DNA of 64,000 nucleotides from Kordiimonas gwangyangensis DSM 19435 = JCM 12864 (GCF_000375545.1 NZ_AQXF01000004.1:423149-487148); one strand, 5' to 3'. Shown: positions 45,674-54,680, numbered from the stretch's first letter. Numbers and translations are program-made. Notes: generated by a model not told the origin, from the letters alone.

Positions 45674-45691
45674 TGATATGGGAGATCTTCA

Positions 45692-45877
45692 ATGGAAAAG
45701 AAAACAGCGCGTTTGACGTTGCTGATTGACCCCCACAAGAAGCAGGCGTTTGAGCAATTATGTACCTTGCAGGACCTGACACCATCGCAGGTGGTGCGCC
45801 AGTTGATCCGGGATTATCTGCGCGCTCACGGCGTCAGCTATGAAACGCAGGCCTCGCCTGACAGCATAGCAGACTGA
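45692..45877 (+). CDS. Ribbon-helix-helix DNA-binding protein (CopG-like)
   Basis: 61 aa: an N-terminal strand (KTARLTLLIDPHKKQAFEQL), then two helices with LTPSQVVRQLIRDYLRAH, the typical RHH arrangement. It would bind DNA as a dimer, the strands entering the major groove. No toxin gene is next to it, so a plain autoregulatory repressor is likelier than an antitoxin. GGAG lies 8 nt before the ATG. Two palindromes with shared half-sites precede it and also flank the sulP promoter. Confidence 0.83.
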   Translation: MEKKTARLTLLIDPHKKQAFEQLCTLQDLTPSQVVRQLIRDYLRAHGVSYETQASPDSIAD

Positions 45878-45955
45878 CCCTCACTAGGGCGACGCTGAAC
45901 AAGAGCCGGACGGGTAATACCGCCCGGCTCTGTATATTTCAGGACATGCGTGCAG

Positions 45956-46423
45956 CTATAGATGCTGCATCGTCAGGTGGCAGTCGCGCGCGCCGTAAAC
46001 GTTCACGGACGTACCGCTTGCGTCAATGCTCATGCGTACCCGCTGGCGGTGGAAGCGCAGGTTGGGCCCCGGCCCCACCTCGACCGGTTGGTCGAAGTGC
46101 AGTTTCACGCGCCAAACGCCAGCACTGCTGGCTGTTTCAAGCCCCAGGATAACGCCTGTGTAGGTGCTGCCGTGATACGTGCCTGTGACACGGTCCCCGA
46201 TTTTGAACGGGAGCGTCGAAGCCGGGTTGTTATCCTCGCTTGTGGCTCGGGCCGGTTCACTCTCGGCCGCTAGAAGCGCGGCAAGCGTGTTCCAGTCCCG
46301 GTGACCATCTTCTTGTGCAATGGCTTCGAGGCTCTGGGCGTGTGTGATGGCAATGTCTTGCGTGGCCAAATAGGATCGGAGCCGTTTGGCGCGGCTCTTT
46401 GTTCGTGACAGATTGTCAGTCAT
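45956..46423 (-). CDS. Glyoxalase-superfamily-annotated protein (Glyoxalase_8-like N-terminus)
   Basis: 155 aa. Residues about 9-50 (AKRLRSYLATQDIAITHAQS, then EDGHRDWNTLAALLAAE) match the HSQALE/RDWNTL domain that databases label glyoxalase superfamily protein. The rest (FKIGDRVTGTYHGSTYTGVI) looks like a small beta-barrel of the SH3/KOW sort. Function unknown. It is not an ordinary two-domain glyoxalase. Confidence 0.7.
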   Translation of the reverse strand: MTDNLSRTKSRAKRLRSYLATQDIAITHAQSLEAIAQEDGHRDWNTLAALLAAESEPARATSEDNNPASTLPFKIGDRVTGTYHGSTYTGVILGLETASSAGVWRVKLHFDQPVEVGPGPNLRFHRQRVRMSIDASGTSVNVYGARDCHLTMQHL

Positions 46424-46680
46424 GATGGTTCGCCTTTTGCTGCGAACGGCACAGTTGCTCTAGCGGGGCCCGCATTGCCACCGGCATGCCGCTCATGGGC
46501 AATTGGGCGAACAAAAAGTGTTCCGGGACCTTCACCAAACGTTTCCGCGCGGGCGGCAGGCGGCCCCAAGCCGGTGGGCTTTCTGTCACGTGCGTGGCCC
46601 TGCGTCAAGTTTTCATCTGCATGCTTGGCGCGTTCCCTTGCCGGTGATACGCTCCCGCGCAACGAGTAGGGGAGGACATC

Positions 46681-47964
46681 TTGCAAAAATCATCCTTGGG
46701 CTGGCTGCGCCAGCTTGGGCCCGGCCTTTTGTTTGCCGGTATGGCCATCGGTACATCGCACCTTGTGCAGTCAACCCGCGCGGGGGCTGTCTTTGGGCTG
46801 GGGCTTGCCGGAGTTATCCTCCTCGCCAATATCGCGAAATATCCGGCGTACCGCTTCGGCGCAGCCTATGCCGCCGCGACCGGCGAAACCCTGATTGCGG
46901 GCTACCGGCGCATCGGGCTTCTACCGCTCCTGTTCCTGATGGCGGTATTTGTGTTTGCGCACGGCTTCGCGGTGGCGGCGATTGGTGTGGTGACCGCAGG
47001 CATGTTCAAGGCGGTGCTCGGTGTGAACCTGCCGCTTCTGGGCACCATCGCTATTGTGCTCGGTGCATGCGCACTTTTCCTCGCGCTCGGGCGTTACAAG
47101 CTGCTGGAAAGCGTGAACCGGTTCTTCATGGCGGTCCTCACCCTTTCCACCCTCGTGGCGACGGTGCTTGTGCTCCCCAATGTGGACTGGTCGCTTTACC
47201 CAGACAGCGCACCACCTTTTGACCTTACCGCTTTCCTGTTTGTTGTGGCGCTCGCCGGGTGGATGCCTACCCCGATCGAAGCCTCCGTCTTCTCAAGCCT
47301 GTGGACGCTCGCGCGCAAGCAAGCGGGTGGTGATGCGGTGCCCGCGACCGATGCGGCGCGGGACGCGGCGGTGGGTGAAGCGGTCACCGATTTCAATGTG
47401 GGCTATGTGTGGACCACCTTGCTGGCGCTTTGTTTCATGCTGCTGGGCGCGGGTGTCATGCATGCCTCCGGTGTGGTGCCGGAAGACAGCGCACCGGGCT
47501 TCGCGGCTCAGCTTGTGGCGCTTTATTCCCATACGCTTGGCCCATGGTCCGCGCCCGTGGTGGGTGTGGCGGCCTTTACCGTGATGTTCACCACGGCGAT
47601 CACTGTGCTTGATGGGCTGACCCGCGCGCTTGTCGTAAGTTTCGCGACCCTGCGCGGGGAGCGGGAAGAGGATGTGAAAGCAGGCTCGGGCCGGGGTTAT
47701 ATCTTCGTGTTGGCGGGCCTTTGTGTAGCAGCGCTCTTGCTTGTTGCCTTCTTCATGCAAGGCTTCCGCGCGTTTATCGACCTCGTAACCTCCATCGCCT
47801 TCCTAACAGCGCCCGTGTTCGCATGGCTTAATCACCGCACCATGATGCAGCCGCATGTGCCGGAAGCACACCGCCCGCGCGGCGGCATTCTGGTCTGGAG
47901 TTACCTGAGTATTACAGTGCTGGGGGCGTTTGCGTTTGTGTACCTGTGGTTGCTCGTGAGCTAG
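46681..47964 (+). CDS. Nramp-related membrane transporter lacking the metal-binding motif
   Basis: 427 aa with about 11 membrane segments. The N-terminus GPGLLFAGMAIGTSHLVQST aligns with TM1 of Nramp metal transporters, but the DPGN motif that binds the metal reads AIGTSH. In TM6 the M-P-H is WMPTP. Metal transport of the normal kind is therefore doubtful; an Nramp-fold carrier with another substrate is likelier. TTG 46681 is the start, with GGGGAGGA 4 nt upstream. It is convergent with DUF2794 (1 bp apart). Confidence 0.75.
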   Translation: MQKSSLGWLRQLGPGLLFAGMAIGTSHLVQSTRAGAVFGLGLAGVILLANIAKYPAYRFGAAYAAATGETLIAGYRRIGLLPLLFLMAVFVFAHGFAVAAIGVVTAGMFKAVLGVNLPLLGTIAIVLGACALFLALGRYKLLESVNRFFMAVLTLSTLVATVLVLPNVDWSLYPDSAPPFDLTAFLFVVALAGWMPTPIEASVFSSLWTLARKQAGGDAVPATDAARDAAVGEAVTDFNVGYVWTTLLALCFMLLGAGVMHASGVVPEDSAPGFAAQLVALYSHTLGPWSAPVVGVAAFTVMFTTAITVLDGLTRALVVSFATLRGEREEDVKAGSGRGYIFVLAGLCVAALLLVAFFMQGFRAFIDLVTSIAFLTAPVFAWLNHRTMMQPHVPEAHRPRGGILVWSYLSITVLGAFAFVYLWLLVS

Positions 47965-47965
47965 G

Positions 47966-48334
47966 TCAGTCGACCGCGCGCAGAAGCTGGCGGTCGAAAT
48001 AGCGTAGCAGGTGGTCAAGGTCACGGCCGCGCTTCAGGATCTGGCCGTCCATCCCCATGATGCGCCACATGCCTTGCTCGCGCGCGAGTGCAGGTTCCTT
48101 GATGATGCGGTAAAGCGGCATTTCGCTCGTGCGGCGGAAGACCGAGAAGATGGCCTCATTACGCAGGTGGTCAATCGCATAGTCGCGCCAGTTGCCGGAT
48201 GAGACCATGCGGCCATAAACATTAAGGATTTTGGTGAGCTCTGGGCGGATGAAATACACCGCGCGGGGCGCCTGCTTGCCGCTGGTGCGGCCCAGGTTTT
48301 CAGCCCCAAATGGAATATAAGACGTGTCGTCCAT
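47966..48334 (-). CDS. DUF2794 family protein
   Basis: 122 aa from ATG 48334, with GGAG 5 nt upstream. Conserved parts are AVYFIRPELTKILNVYGRMV, the SGNWRDYAIDHLRNEAIFSV segment and ILKRGRDLDHLLRYFD. DUF2794 occurs in alphaproteobacteria and has no known function. The longer frame to 48352 adds six residues. Confidence 0.86.
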   Translation of the reverse strand: MDDTSYIPFGAENLGRTSGKQAPRAVYFIRPELTKILNVYGRMVSSGNWRDYAIDHLRNEAIFSVFRRTSEMPLYRIIKEPALAREQGMWRIMGMDGQILKRGRDLDHLLRYFDRQLLRAVD

Positions 48335-48511
48335 GCACTCCTCACAGGCCAAACCCTTGGCCTTCAGGGCATTGTGCGGCTTTTCAGCTTCCTTGGCAAG
48401 CGCGAGATAGCAGCCCTTGAAACGCCTTGACGAGTGATTACATGAATGAGACTATAACGAGCCGATATATAAAAAATCACGGCAAAAGAAAAATATAGCG
48501 AGGAATATCCC

Positions 48512-49186
48512 ATGAAAAAGTTTCTTTCACTCCGTCACGGCGTGGTTGCATTGGCTATGGCTGGTGCTGTTACGACAGTTGCAAGCGCCCATGAAGAACA
48601 TGGCAGCCGCATCAGCCAGACCCGCGACGTTGAGACCTTCACCCGCGTTCAAGTCAAGGGCGGTATCGAGCTGGACCTGACGGCAGGCAAAAGCCAGTCG
48701 GTCGAGATTGAAGCCCACGAAGGCTATATCGCCGACATCAAGACCTACGTTCGCGGCGACACCCTTGTGATCGACATGGATACCGACGACAGCGACGACG
48801 GCATCCAAATTCACGGCCACAATGTGCACGTGAAGATCACCATGGAAATGCTGGCCGAACTTGAAGTGCTTGGCGCAGTGGACGCTGATCTTCGCGGCAT
48901 CGACAGCAAAGACCTGAAGATTGATATCAAGGGCGCTGGCGACGTGGAGATTGAAGGCAAGTGCGGTTCGCTCGAGCTTGAGCTTAAAGGCGCAGGTGAC
49001 GTGGACGCCGAAGATCTCAAGTGTGAAGACGTTGAAGTGGCTGTAAAAGGCGTTGGCGAAGCTGTGGTGTTTGCCAGCAAAAGCGTGGACGCAGACGTGA
49101 GCGGTATCGGCTCCATCACTGTTTATGGTGAGCCAAGCCGCGTGCGCCAAAGCGACGGCTTCCTCGGCAGCATTCGCATTAAATAA
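48512..49186 (+). CDS. Exported DUF2807 (GIN domain) protein, first copy
   Basis: 224 aa. Signal peptide GVVALAMAGAVTTVASAH with cleavage after ASA. The mature part is a beta-helix-like DUF2807 domain (FTRVQVKGGIELDLTAGK) with repeated KGAGDVEIEG-type turns near residues 145-185, the so-called auto-transporter adhesin head GIN domain. Such proteins are thought to form periplasmic or surface beta-solenoids; no function is established. Its 33-bp gap to the next gene and their similarity suggest one operon. The charged repeats (D and E rich) may bind calcium. Confidence 0.83.
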   Translation: MKKFLSLRHGVVALAMAGAVTTVASAHEEHGSRISQTRDVETFTRVQVKGGIELDLTAGKSQSVEIEAHEGYIADIKTYVRGDTLVIDMDTDDSDDGIQIHGHNVHVKITMEMLAELEVLGAVDADLRGIDSKDLKIDIKGAGDVEIEGKCGSLELELKGAGDVDAEDLKCEDVEVAVKGVGEAVVFASKSVDADVSGIGSITVYGEPSRVRQSDGFLGSIRIK

Positions 49187-49218
49187 GCAATATAATATAA
49201 TCACTTACGGAGGATAGG

Positions 49219-49920
49219 GTGATGAATAAACTGCAGACGACAGCGGCTGTGGCTGCGATGATGCTTGGTTTCGGCATGACAGCGAACGCGGCAGATACAT
49301 CGGAAGAAATGCGCGACGTTGATGCGTTCAAATCCATCAAACTGATGGGGTCCATGGACGTGGAAGTCACGGTGGGTGAGCGCCAGTCGGTGAAGGTGAT
49401 CGCAGATAGTGACATCATCGACCACCTTGAGACATCGGTGAGCGGCGATACCCTGCGTGTGAAACTTGAGAACGGCCACTACGGCCACATCAAGGTGATG
49501 CGCGTTATCGTGACCATGCCGGAGATGACGGGCGCCAGCATTCAGGGTTCGGGCGATATGATCGTGACCGGCGCTGCTGCGGACGACTTTGAACTTGAAC
49601 TTCAGGGTTCGGGCGATGCGACCTTCAAAAAGGCCAAGTTCGGCAAGATTGACATTGAGCTTCAAGGCTCTGGCGACATTGAACTGGACGGCAGCTGTGA
49701 CGACATCAAGATCGAGCTTCAGGGCTCGGGCGATGTGGACGCAGGCGACCTCAAGTGCAAGACCGCTGACGTTGACCTGCGCGGCTCCGGCGATATCGAG
49801 TTTTTCGCCAGCGAAAGTGCAGGCGTGGGCGTGCACGGTTCCGGTGATGTGGTCGTGAAAGGTTCGCCGGACAAGATCAACTCCCGCGTACGCGGTTCTG
49901 GTGACATTATCATGCGCTGA
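49219..49920 (+). CDS. Exported DUF2807 (GIN domain) protein, second copy
   Basis: 233 aa with a signal peptide (TAAVAAMMLGFGMTANA, cleavage after ANA). It is a paralogue of the upstream gene (IKLMGSMDVEVTVGERQSVK) with a more regular solenoid: the unit ELQGSGD recurs at least four times, and RGSGD and HGSGD also occur, about every 16-19 residues near 100-225. GGAGG lies 10 nt before the ATG. It is followed by an intrinsic terminator. Confidence 0.83.
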   Translation: MMNKLQTTAAVAAMMLGFGMTANAADTSEEMRDVDAFKSIKLMGSMDVEVTVGERQSVKVIADSDIIDHLETSVSGDTLRVKLENGHYGHIKVMRVIVTMPEMTGASIQGSGDMIVTGAAADDFELELQGSGDATFKKAKFGKIDIELQGSGDIELDGSCDDIKIELQGSGDVDAGDLKCKTADVDLRGSGDIEFFASESAGVGVHGSGDVVVKGSPDKINSRVRGSGDIIMR

Positions 49921-49943
49921 GCGTGAAAAAATATCTGATGAGA

Positions 49944-49968
49944 AACCCCGGTTTTGCCGGGGTTTTTT
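49944..49968 (+). terminator. Intrinsic terminator after the DUF2807 pair
   Basis: AACCCCGG (49944-49951), TTTTG, CCGGGGTT (49957-49964), with the T run continuing to 49968. It lies 24 bp after the stop of the second gene. Confidence 0.93.
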
Positions 49969-50035
49969 ATTGAACCAAGTGCAAAAATGAAGGTGCCCTA
50001 TTTTGGCCTTATTTGAGCCGCGCGAGAGCCCCAAT

Positions 50036-50140
50036 GCGGGAGCAATTTATCAATGTTGGCCTCGTCTGGCCCGACTGCACGCGGAGCTCTGAACCCCTAG
50101 CCCCCTCATCTTCGCACCCTGACGCAGTCGGGCCAGTTTT
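50036..50140 (+). ncRNA. Candidate small RNA or long-loop terminator in a gene-free stretch
   Basis: The interval 49921-50282 has no gene. After the terminator it holds CTGGCCCGACTGC (50066-50078) and its exact complement GCAGTCGGGCCAG (50124-50136), enclosing 45 nt, followed by TTTTATTT. A 13-bp perfect stem with a T-rich tail and no upstream gene fits a free-standing small RNA about 100 nt long. The 5' end (50036) is a guess. I find no match to known alphaproteobacterial RNA families by eye. The last 140 bp before 50283 show nothing else. Confidence 0.45.
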
Positions 50141-50282
50141 ATTTCGGGGCCAGCCTCCCCCTCACATTTCAATCATTTAGCCTAGTTTCCCCTCGACAAG
50201 CGGCACCTCGCGCTGCACGCTGAGCGCACAAAACCTCGGATCGAATCCTCAGGCAAAGTCACGCGGTAGAAGGAGAGGGACC

Positions 50283-50969
50283 ATGCGGCAGCTTTACGAA
50301 TTATGCGGTGAAAACCGGGATGTGCGTTTCAGCCCCTATTGCTGGCGTACCCGTTTGATGCTGCAGCACAAGGGGCTGGAGTTCGACCCCGTCGCCATCA
50401 CCTTCCTCGAGAAACAGCCGCTTGAAAGCGCGGGCTCCAGAACTGTACCGGTCCTCAACGATAATGGCACTTGGGTGAAAGACAGTTTCGATATCGCGCT
50501 CTATCTCGATGACACCTACACGGACAAGCCGCTTTTTGGTAACGCCACGGCGCGGGCGCAGGCAGTCGTCCTGAATGACTGGCTGAACCGCACCTTGGTG
50601 CTGGGCATTTTCCCCATGATCGTCGCGGACCTGCACGGGCACCTTGATGCCAAAAACGCCGCCTATTTCCGCGAAACGCGGGAGAAGTTCCTTGGCTGCA
50701 CGCTTGAGGATGCGCAGGGCACCCGCGCTGAAAAGCTCGCGCCTTTCCGCGCGTCGCTTGCGCCGCTTCGGGCTGCTCTCAAGCAGGACGACTGGCTTGC
50801 GGGCGATGCGCCCGGCTGGCTCGACTATGCCACCTTCGGTCCTTTCGTCTGGGCGCACCTCACCAGCGACATTGACCTTCTGGACAAGGATGACAGCCTT
50901 CACGCATGGCGCGAGCGCATGTTCGACCTCTTTGACGGCTCAACCCGCGCCATGCCTAGGGCTGTATAG
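50283..50969 (+). CDS. Glutathione S-transferase family protein, LigE-like
   Basis: 228 aa. The N-terminal thioredoxin-like domain reads RQLYELCGENRDVRFSPYCW and RTRLMLQHKGLEFD, close to the opening of LigE-type beta-etherases, with the GSH-binding TVPVLNDNGTWVKDSF. A helical C-terminal domain follows. It could cleave aryl ethers or conjugate glutathione; the substrate is not known. GGAG with 9-nt spacing precedes the ATG. Confidence 0.83.
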   Translation: MRQLYELCGENRDVRFSPYCWRTRLMLQHKGLEFDPVAITFLEKQPLESAGSRTVPVLNDNGTWVKDSFDIALYLDDTYTDKPLFGNATARAQAVVLNDWLNRTLVLGIFPMIVADLHGHLDAKNAAYFRETREKFLGCTLEDAQGTRAEKLAPFRASLAPLRAALKQDDWLAGDAPGWLDYATFGPFVWAHLTSDIDLLDKDDSLHAWRERMFDLFDGSTRAMPRAV

Positions 50970-51103
50970 GGAAATAGCATGCGCGGGCCTTGCAACGGTC
51001 CCGATCTGGGTCTATCAAGCGGAACAACGCGTGCCCGCGCGTATCAGGTGACGGATTACTATTCTCGCAAGCAAACTGCCGCACGGCAGTGGGGGACATG
51101 TTG

Positions 51104-52084
51104 ATGGATATATTGCTGGAGGCGAAGGAGCTTACCAAACGCTTTGGCGCTTTCACGGCTGTGGACGGGATTTCACTTTCCGTTCGCAAAGGCGAAGTGT
51201 TGGGCTTCCTGGGGCCGAACGGCGCCGGGAAAAGCACCACCATGAAAATGTTGACCGGTTTTCTCGCGCCCTCAAGTGGCAGCGCGGTCATCTGCGGCGA
51301 AACGGTCACAACGGGCAATGTGAAAGCGCGCGCACGCATTGGTTACCTGCCGGAGGGCGCGCCGCTGTATGGCGACATGACTACGCGGGAGTTTCTCGCT
51401 TTCATCGCCGCGTCGCACGACATCCCCAAGGCAGATATCCCTGACGTTGTGGAAAGTGCCGCGGGCGCTGTGCACCTGCACGGCGTGATGGAACAGCGGA
51501 TTGAGACACTGTCAAAAGGCTTCAAGCGGCGGGTGGGTCTCGCGGCGGCTATCCTGCATGCGCCTGACGTGCTCATTCTTGACGAGCCGACAGACGGGCT
51601 GGACCCGAACCAGAAATTTGAAGTGCGGCGGCTGATTGAAGCCATGTCGCTTGACCGCGCGATCATTATCTCGACCCATATTCTTGAGGAAGTGGACGCG
51701 CTTTGTCACCGCGCGGTGATCATCAACAAGGGCCGCATCGTTGCTGACGGCACACCGTCTGAGTTGCGCGCCCGGTCCAAATATCGGAATGCCGTGACCA
51801 TGCTCGTGCCAGCCGCCAATGCCGAACGCACGGCAAGTGCGCTCAAGCGTGTCGGTGGTGTGCTGCGTATCGAGGCCGCGAGCGAGGGCGACTTTATGCG
51901 CCTCACCGTCGTGCCGCAGGGCAACGCAGATATTGCTGAAGCCATTGGTGATATCGCGGCGGTCAGCAACTGGCAGGTTAGCCAGTTCTCGGTCGACCCC
52001 GGCAGGCTTGATGACGTGTTCCGGCAGGTCACCGAAGGTGACGGTGTATCGACAGCGTCCTTCACGGCGGAGGCGCAATCATGA
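51104..52084 (+). CDS. ABC transporter ATP-binding protein (GldA-like)
   Basis: 326 aa. Walker A GFLGPNGAGKSTTMKML, the ABC signature in LSKGFKRRVGLAAAILHAP, and Walker B VLILDEPTDGLDPNQ are all intact. ATG 51104 is preferred with GGGGGA 7 nt upstream (51091-51096); ATG 51098 lies too close. The C-terminal 100 residues match the DUF4162-type tail of this class. First of a four-gene operon with permease, GldG and DUF4340. Confidence 0.9.
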   Translation: MDILLEAKELTKRFGAFTAVDGISLSVRKGEVLGFLGPNGAGKSTTMKMLTGFLAPSSGSAVICGETVTTGNVKARARIGYLPEGAPLYGDMTTREFLAFIAASHDIPKADIPDVVESAAGAVHLHGVMEQRIETLSKGFKRRVGLAAAILHAPDVLILDEPTDGLDPNQKFEVRRLIEAMSLDRAIIISTHILEEVDALCHRAVIINKGRIVADGTPSELRARSKYRNAVTMLVPAANAERTASALKRVGGVLRIEAASEGDFMRLTVVPQGNADIAEAIGDIAAVSNWQVSQFSVDPGRLDDVFRQVTEGDGVSTASFTAEAQS

Positions 52085-52818
52085 AATCAGTGATGACTAT
52101 TTTCCGCCGCGAGTTTGGCAGCTATTTCGCGACACCTGTGGCCTATGTTTTCCTCGTCATCTTTCTGGTGATGCAGGGCATGTTCACCTTCTATATCGGC
52201 CAGTTCTATAATCATGAACAGGCTGACCTTGCGGCGTTTTTCACTTACCAGCCCTGGCTTTACCTGTTCCTGATGCCGGCAGTTGCCATGCGCCTGTGGG
52301 CTGAGGAACGCAAAAGCGGCACGTTTGAGTTGCTCCTTACCCTGCCTGTGCCTGTGGGTGCGGTGGTGACGGGCAAGTTCCTCGCCGCCATGGCGTTCGC
52401 AGCGCTCGCGCTGTTCCTCACTTTCCCCATCTGGATTACCGTCAATTGGCTGGGCACACCCGATAACGGCGTGATCGCGACCGGTTACCTCGGTTCACTC
52501 CTGATGGCGTCGGCTTATCTTGCCATTGGCAGTGCGCTTTCTGCCACGACCAAGAACCAGGTGGTGGCCTTCATCCTCGCGGTGACGGTCTGTTTCCTGT
52601 TCCTTGTCTCAGGGCTGCCGATGGTGCTTGACCTCTTCTCCGGCTGGGCACCTGACCCGGTGGTTGAGGCTGTTGCGAACCTCTCATTCCTCACGCATTT
52701 CAACAACCTGCAAAAGGGTGTGGTGGTGCTGTCGGACGTATTCTATTTCATCGCGGTGATTGCGCTTTGGCTCTGGATCGGGCGCATCGTGATTGAAAGC
52801 AAGCGGGAGGCCGGATAA
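52081..52818 (+). CDS. ABC transporter permease (GldF-like)
   Basis: 245 aa with about six membrane segments, starting TIFRREFGSYFATPVAYVFL and including RLWAEERKSGTFELLLTLPV, the ABC2-type permease sequence seen with GldF. It overlaps the ATP-binding gene by 4 bp and the GldG gene start touches its stop (ATGG/TAATGG). The system moves an unknown substrate; in Bacteroidetes the homologues are tied to gliding, but this is not implied here. Confidence 0.88.
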   Translation: MKSVMTIFRREFGSYFATPVAYVFLVIFLVMQGMFTFYIGQFYNHEQADLAAFFTYQPWLYLFLMPAVAMRLWAEERKSGTFELLLTLPVPVGAVVTGKFLAAMAFAALALFLTFPIWITVNWLGTPDNGVIATGYLGSLLMASAYLAIGSALSATTKNQVVAFILAVTVCFLFLVSGLPMVLDLFSGWAPDPVVEAVANLSFLTHFNNLQKGVVVLSDVFYFIAVIALWLWIGRIVIESKREAG

Positions 52819-54680
52819 TGGCTGCGCCTGTGAATAAACTGATGCAGAAAACCTCGGTACAGATTGTGCTCGCCGTGCTCCTGTTCCTGTCGCTGACGGT
52901 GCTGGCAGACCGTTACCTGCGCTCCGCCAAAATCGACCTGACGGACGAAGGGCTCTATACGCTTTCGGAAGGCACTGAAGGGGTGCTTTCGAACCTCGAT
53001 GAGCCGGTCAGCCTGACCTATTACTTCTCTCGCTCGCTCGCGACGCCTTACCCTCAGCTCCTGAGCTACGGCAAACGGGTTGAGGATATGCTGCGCGCCT
53101 TTGTGGCGGAGAATCCGGGCAAGGTGCACCTGTCGGTCGTGGACCCGGAACCCTTCTCCGAAGCTGAGGATGAAGCGGTGGCCGCGGGCCTCAAGGGTGT
53201 ACCGCTCATGGACCGGTCCACGCTTTATATGGGGCTTGTGGCGTCCAACACCTTGGACGGTGAAGGCGCTATCCCGTTCTTCACCGAAGAGCGTGAGAAG
53301 TTCCTTGAGTATGACCTCGTCAAACTGGTCACAAGCCTCGATACCGAACCGCGCCCGCGCCTGTCGCTGCTGACACAACTGCCGCTGCAGTTTGGCCCCG
53401 GTGGCCCGCAAGCCATGATGCAGGGCCGCTCGCAGCCTTATGTGATTTATGAGCAGTTGCAGGAGTTTTTCACCGTCGAGGACATGGCGCCTGATTTCAC
53501 CGAGATCCCGGCAGAAACCGAAGTGCTGATGCTTGTGCATCCGCCAGCCCTCAGTGACGACCAGCTTTTTGCCATCGACCAATATGTGCTGAAGGGTGGC
53601 CGTGCGCTCATCTTCCTTGACCCGCATTCGGAAGCGCTGGACCCGCGTGGCACGGCACCCAGTGCCTCAACGCTTGGCCCGCTTCTCGCGGCCTGGGGTG
53701 TTGAGATGCCCGAAGGCAAAGTGGTGGGTGACGGCGCGCAGGCGCAGCGTGTGCAGATGGGCGGCTATGGGCCGGAATCGGTGAAGGACTATATCTTCTG
53801 GCTCAATGTCAGCGGTGATTTCCTCAATGGCGATGATATCGTTACCGGTGCGCTTGATAATATCAATGTGGCGAGCGCCGGTGTGCTGGAACCGCTTGAA
53901 GGTGCCACCACAAAGCTGACGCCCCTGATGACCACAAGCTCAGTCGCCATGCTCTATGACGCGGACCGCGCCGTTGGCATGCCGGACCCTGACGCACTGC
54001 TCCGTGACCTCGAGCCCACGGGCAAAAGCTATATCCTCGCAACCCGTATTTCGGGCACCGCCAAGACCGCTTATCCGGACCGTGTCGCCAATGCAGGCAC
54101 GCCGACCGCGGACCCTGCGGCAGCAGAGGGTGAACTGAACATCGTGCTCGCAAGCGACAGTGACCTGTTCGACGACCGTTTCTGGGTGCAGCTGCAGGAA
54201 CTTCTCGGTCAGCGTATTGTGGTGCCGATTGCTGGCAATGGCAGCTTTGTACTGAACCTTGCGGACCATATCTCAGGCTCTGACGCGCTGCTCGCGCTTC
54301 GTGGACGCGGTATCTCCAAGCGCCCGTTTGAGGTGGTGGACCGGCTGCGCCGCGAGGCTGAGGCCAAATACCTGACCGAGGAACAGCGCCTGCAGGACGA
54401 TCTCGCGAATATGGAAGACCGCCTTGCGCAGCTTGAAAGTGCGGAAGCTGACGGCACCAGCGTGCTATCGCCGGAAATGGAAGAAGAGAAGGAGCGTTTC
54501 CGCGCCCAACTTCTTGAAACCCGCCGCGCGCTCCGTGAAGTGAACCGCAGCCTGCGGGCCGAGATCGAAAGCCTTGGCAACTGGCTTGCGGTTATCAATA
54601 TCGTGCTGGTGCCGTTTCTTCTTATCGTTTTTGCGCTGGTGCGTGTATATGTGCGCCGCCGGCGCGCTGCATCGCGCTGA
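52818..54680 (+). CDS. GldG-family auxiliary protein of ABC system
   Basis: 620 aa. An N-terminal membrane helix (VQIVLAVLLFLSLTVLA) precedes a large extracytoplasmic domain with the GldG/ABC_transp_aux features (LTYYFSRSLATPYPQLLSYG and SDDQLFAIDQYVLKGGRALI). A coiled-coil (residues about 520-590) and a second helix near the end (AVINIVLVPFLLIVFALVRV) close it. Likely in complex with the permease. Confidence 0.88.
   Translation: MAAPVNKLMQKTSVQIVLAVLLFLSLTVLADRYLRSAKIDLTDEGLYTLSEGTEGVLSNLDEPVSLTYYFSRSLATPYPQLLSYGKRVEDMLRAFVAENPGKVHLSVVDPEPFSEAEDEAVAAGLKGVPLMDRSTLYMGLVASNTLDGEGAIPFFTEEREKFLEYDLVKLVTSLDTEPRPRLSLLTQLPLQFGPGGPQAMMQGRSQPYVIYEQLQEFFTVEDMAPDFTEIPAETEVLMLVHPPALSDDQLFAIDQYVLKGGRALIFLDPHSEALDPRGTAPSASTLGPLLAAWGVEMPEGKVVGDGAQAQRVQMGGYGPESVKDYIFWLNVSGDFLNGDDIVTGALDNINVASAGVLEPLEGATTKLTPLMTTSSVAMLYDADRAVGMPDPDALLRDLEPTGKSYILATRISGTAKTAYPDRVANAGTPTADPAAAEGELNIVLASDSDLFDDRFWVQLQELLGQRIVVPIAGNGSFVLNLADHISGSDALLALRGRGISKRPFEVVDRLRREAEAKYLTEEQRLQDDLANMEDRLAQLESAEADGTSVLSPEMEEEKERFRAQLLETRRALREVNRSLRAEIESLGNWLAVINIVLVPFLLIVFALVRVYVRRRRAASR

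Noticed and set aside
45692-45877. Antitoxin of a toxin-antitoxin pair
   Set aside because: No small toxin gene follows; the next gene is on the other strand and of a different family.
49201-50034. A 277-codon minus-strand frame over the second DUF2807 gene and its terminator
   Set aside because: It runs through the intrinsic terminator and has His/Ala-rich shadow composition; the plus strand has signal peptide and repeats.
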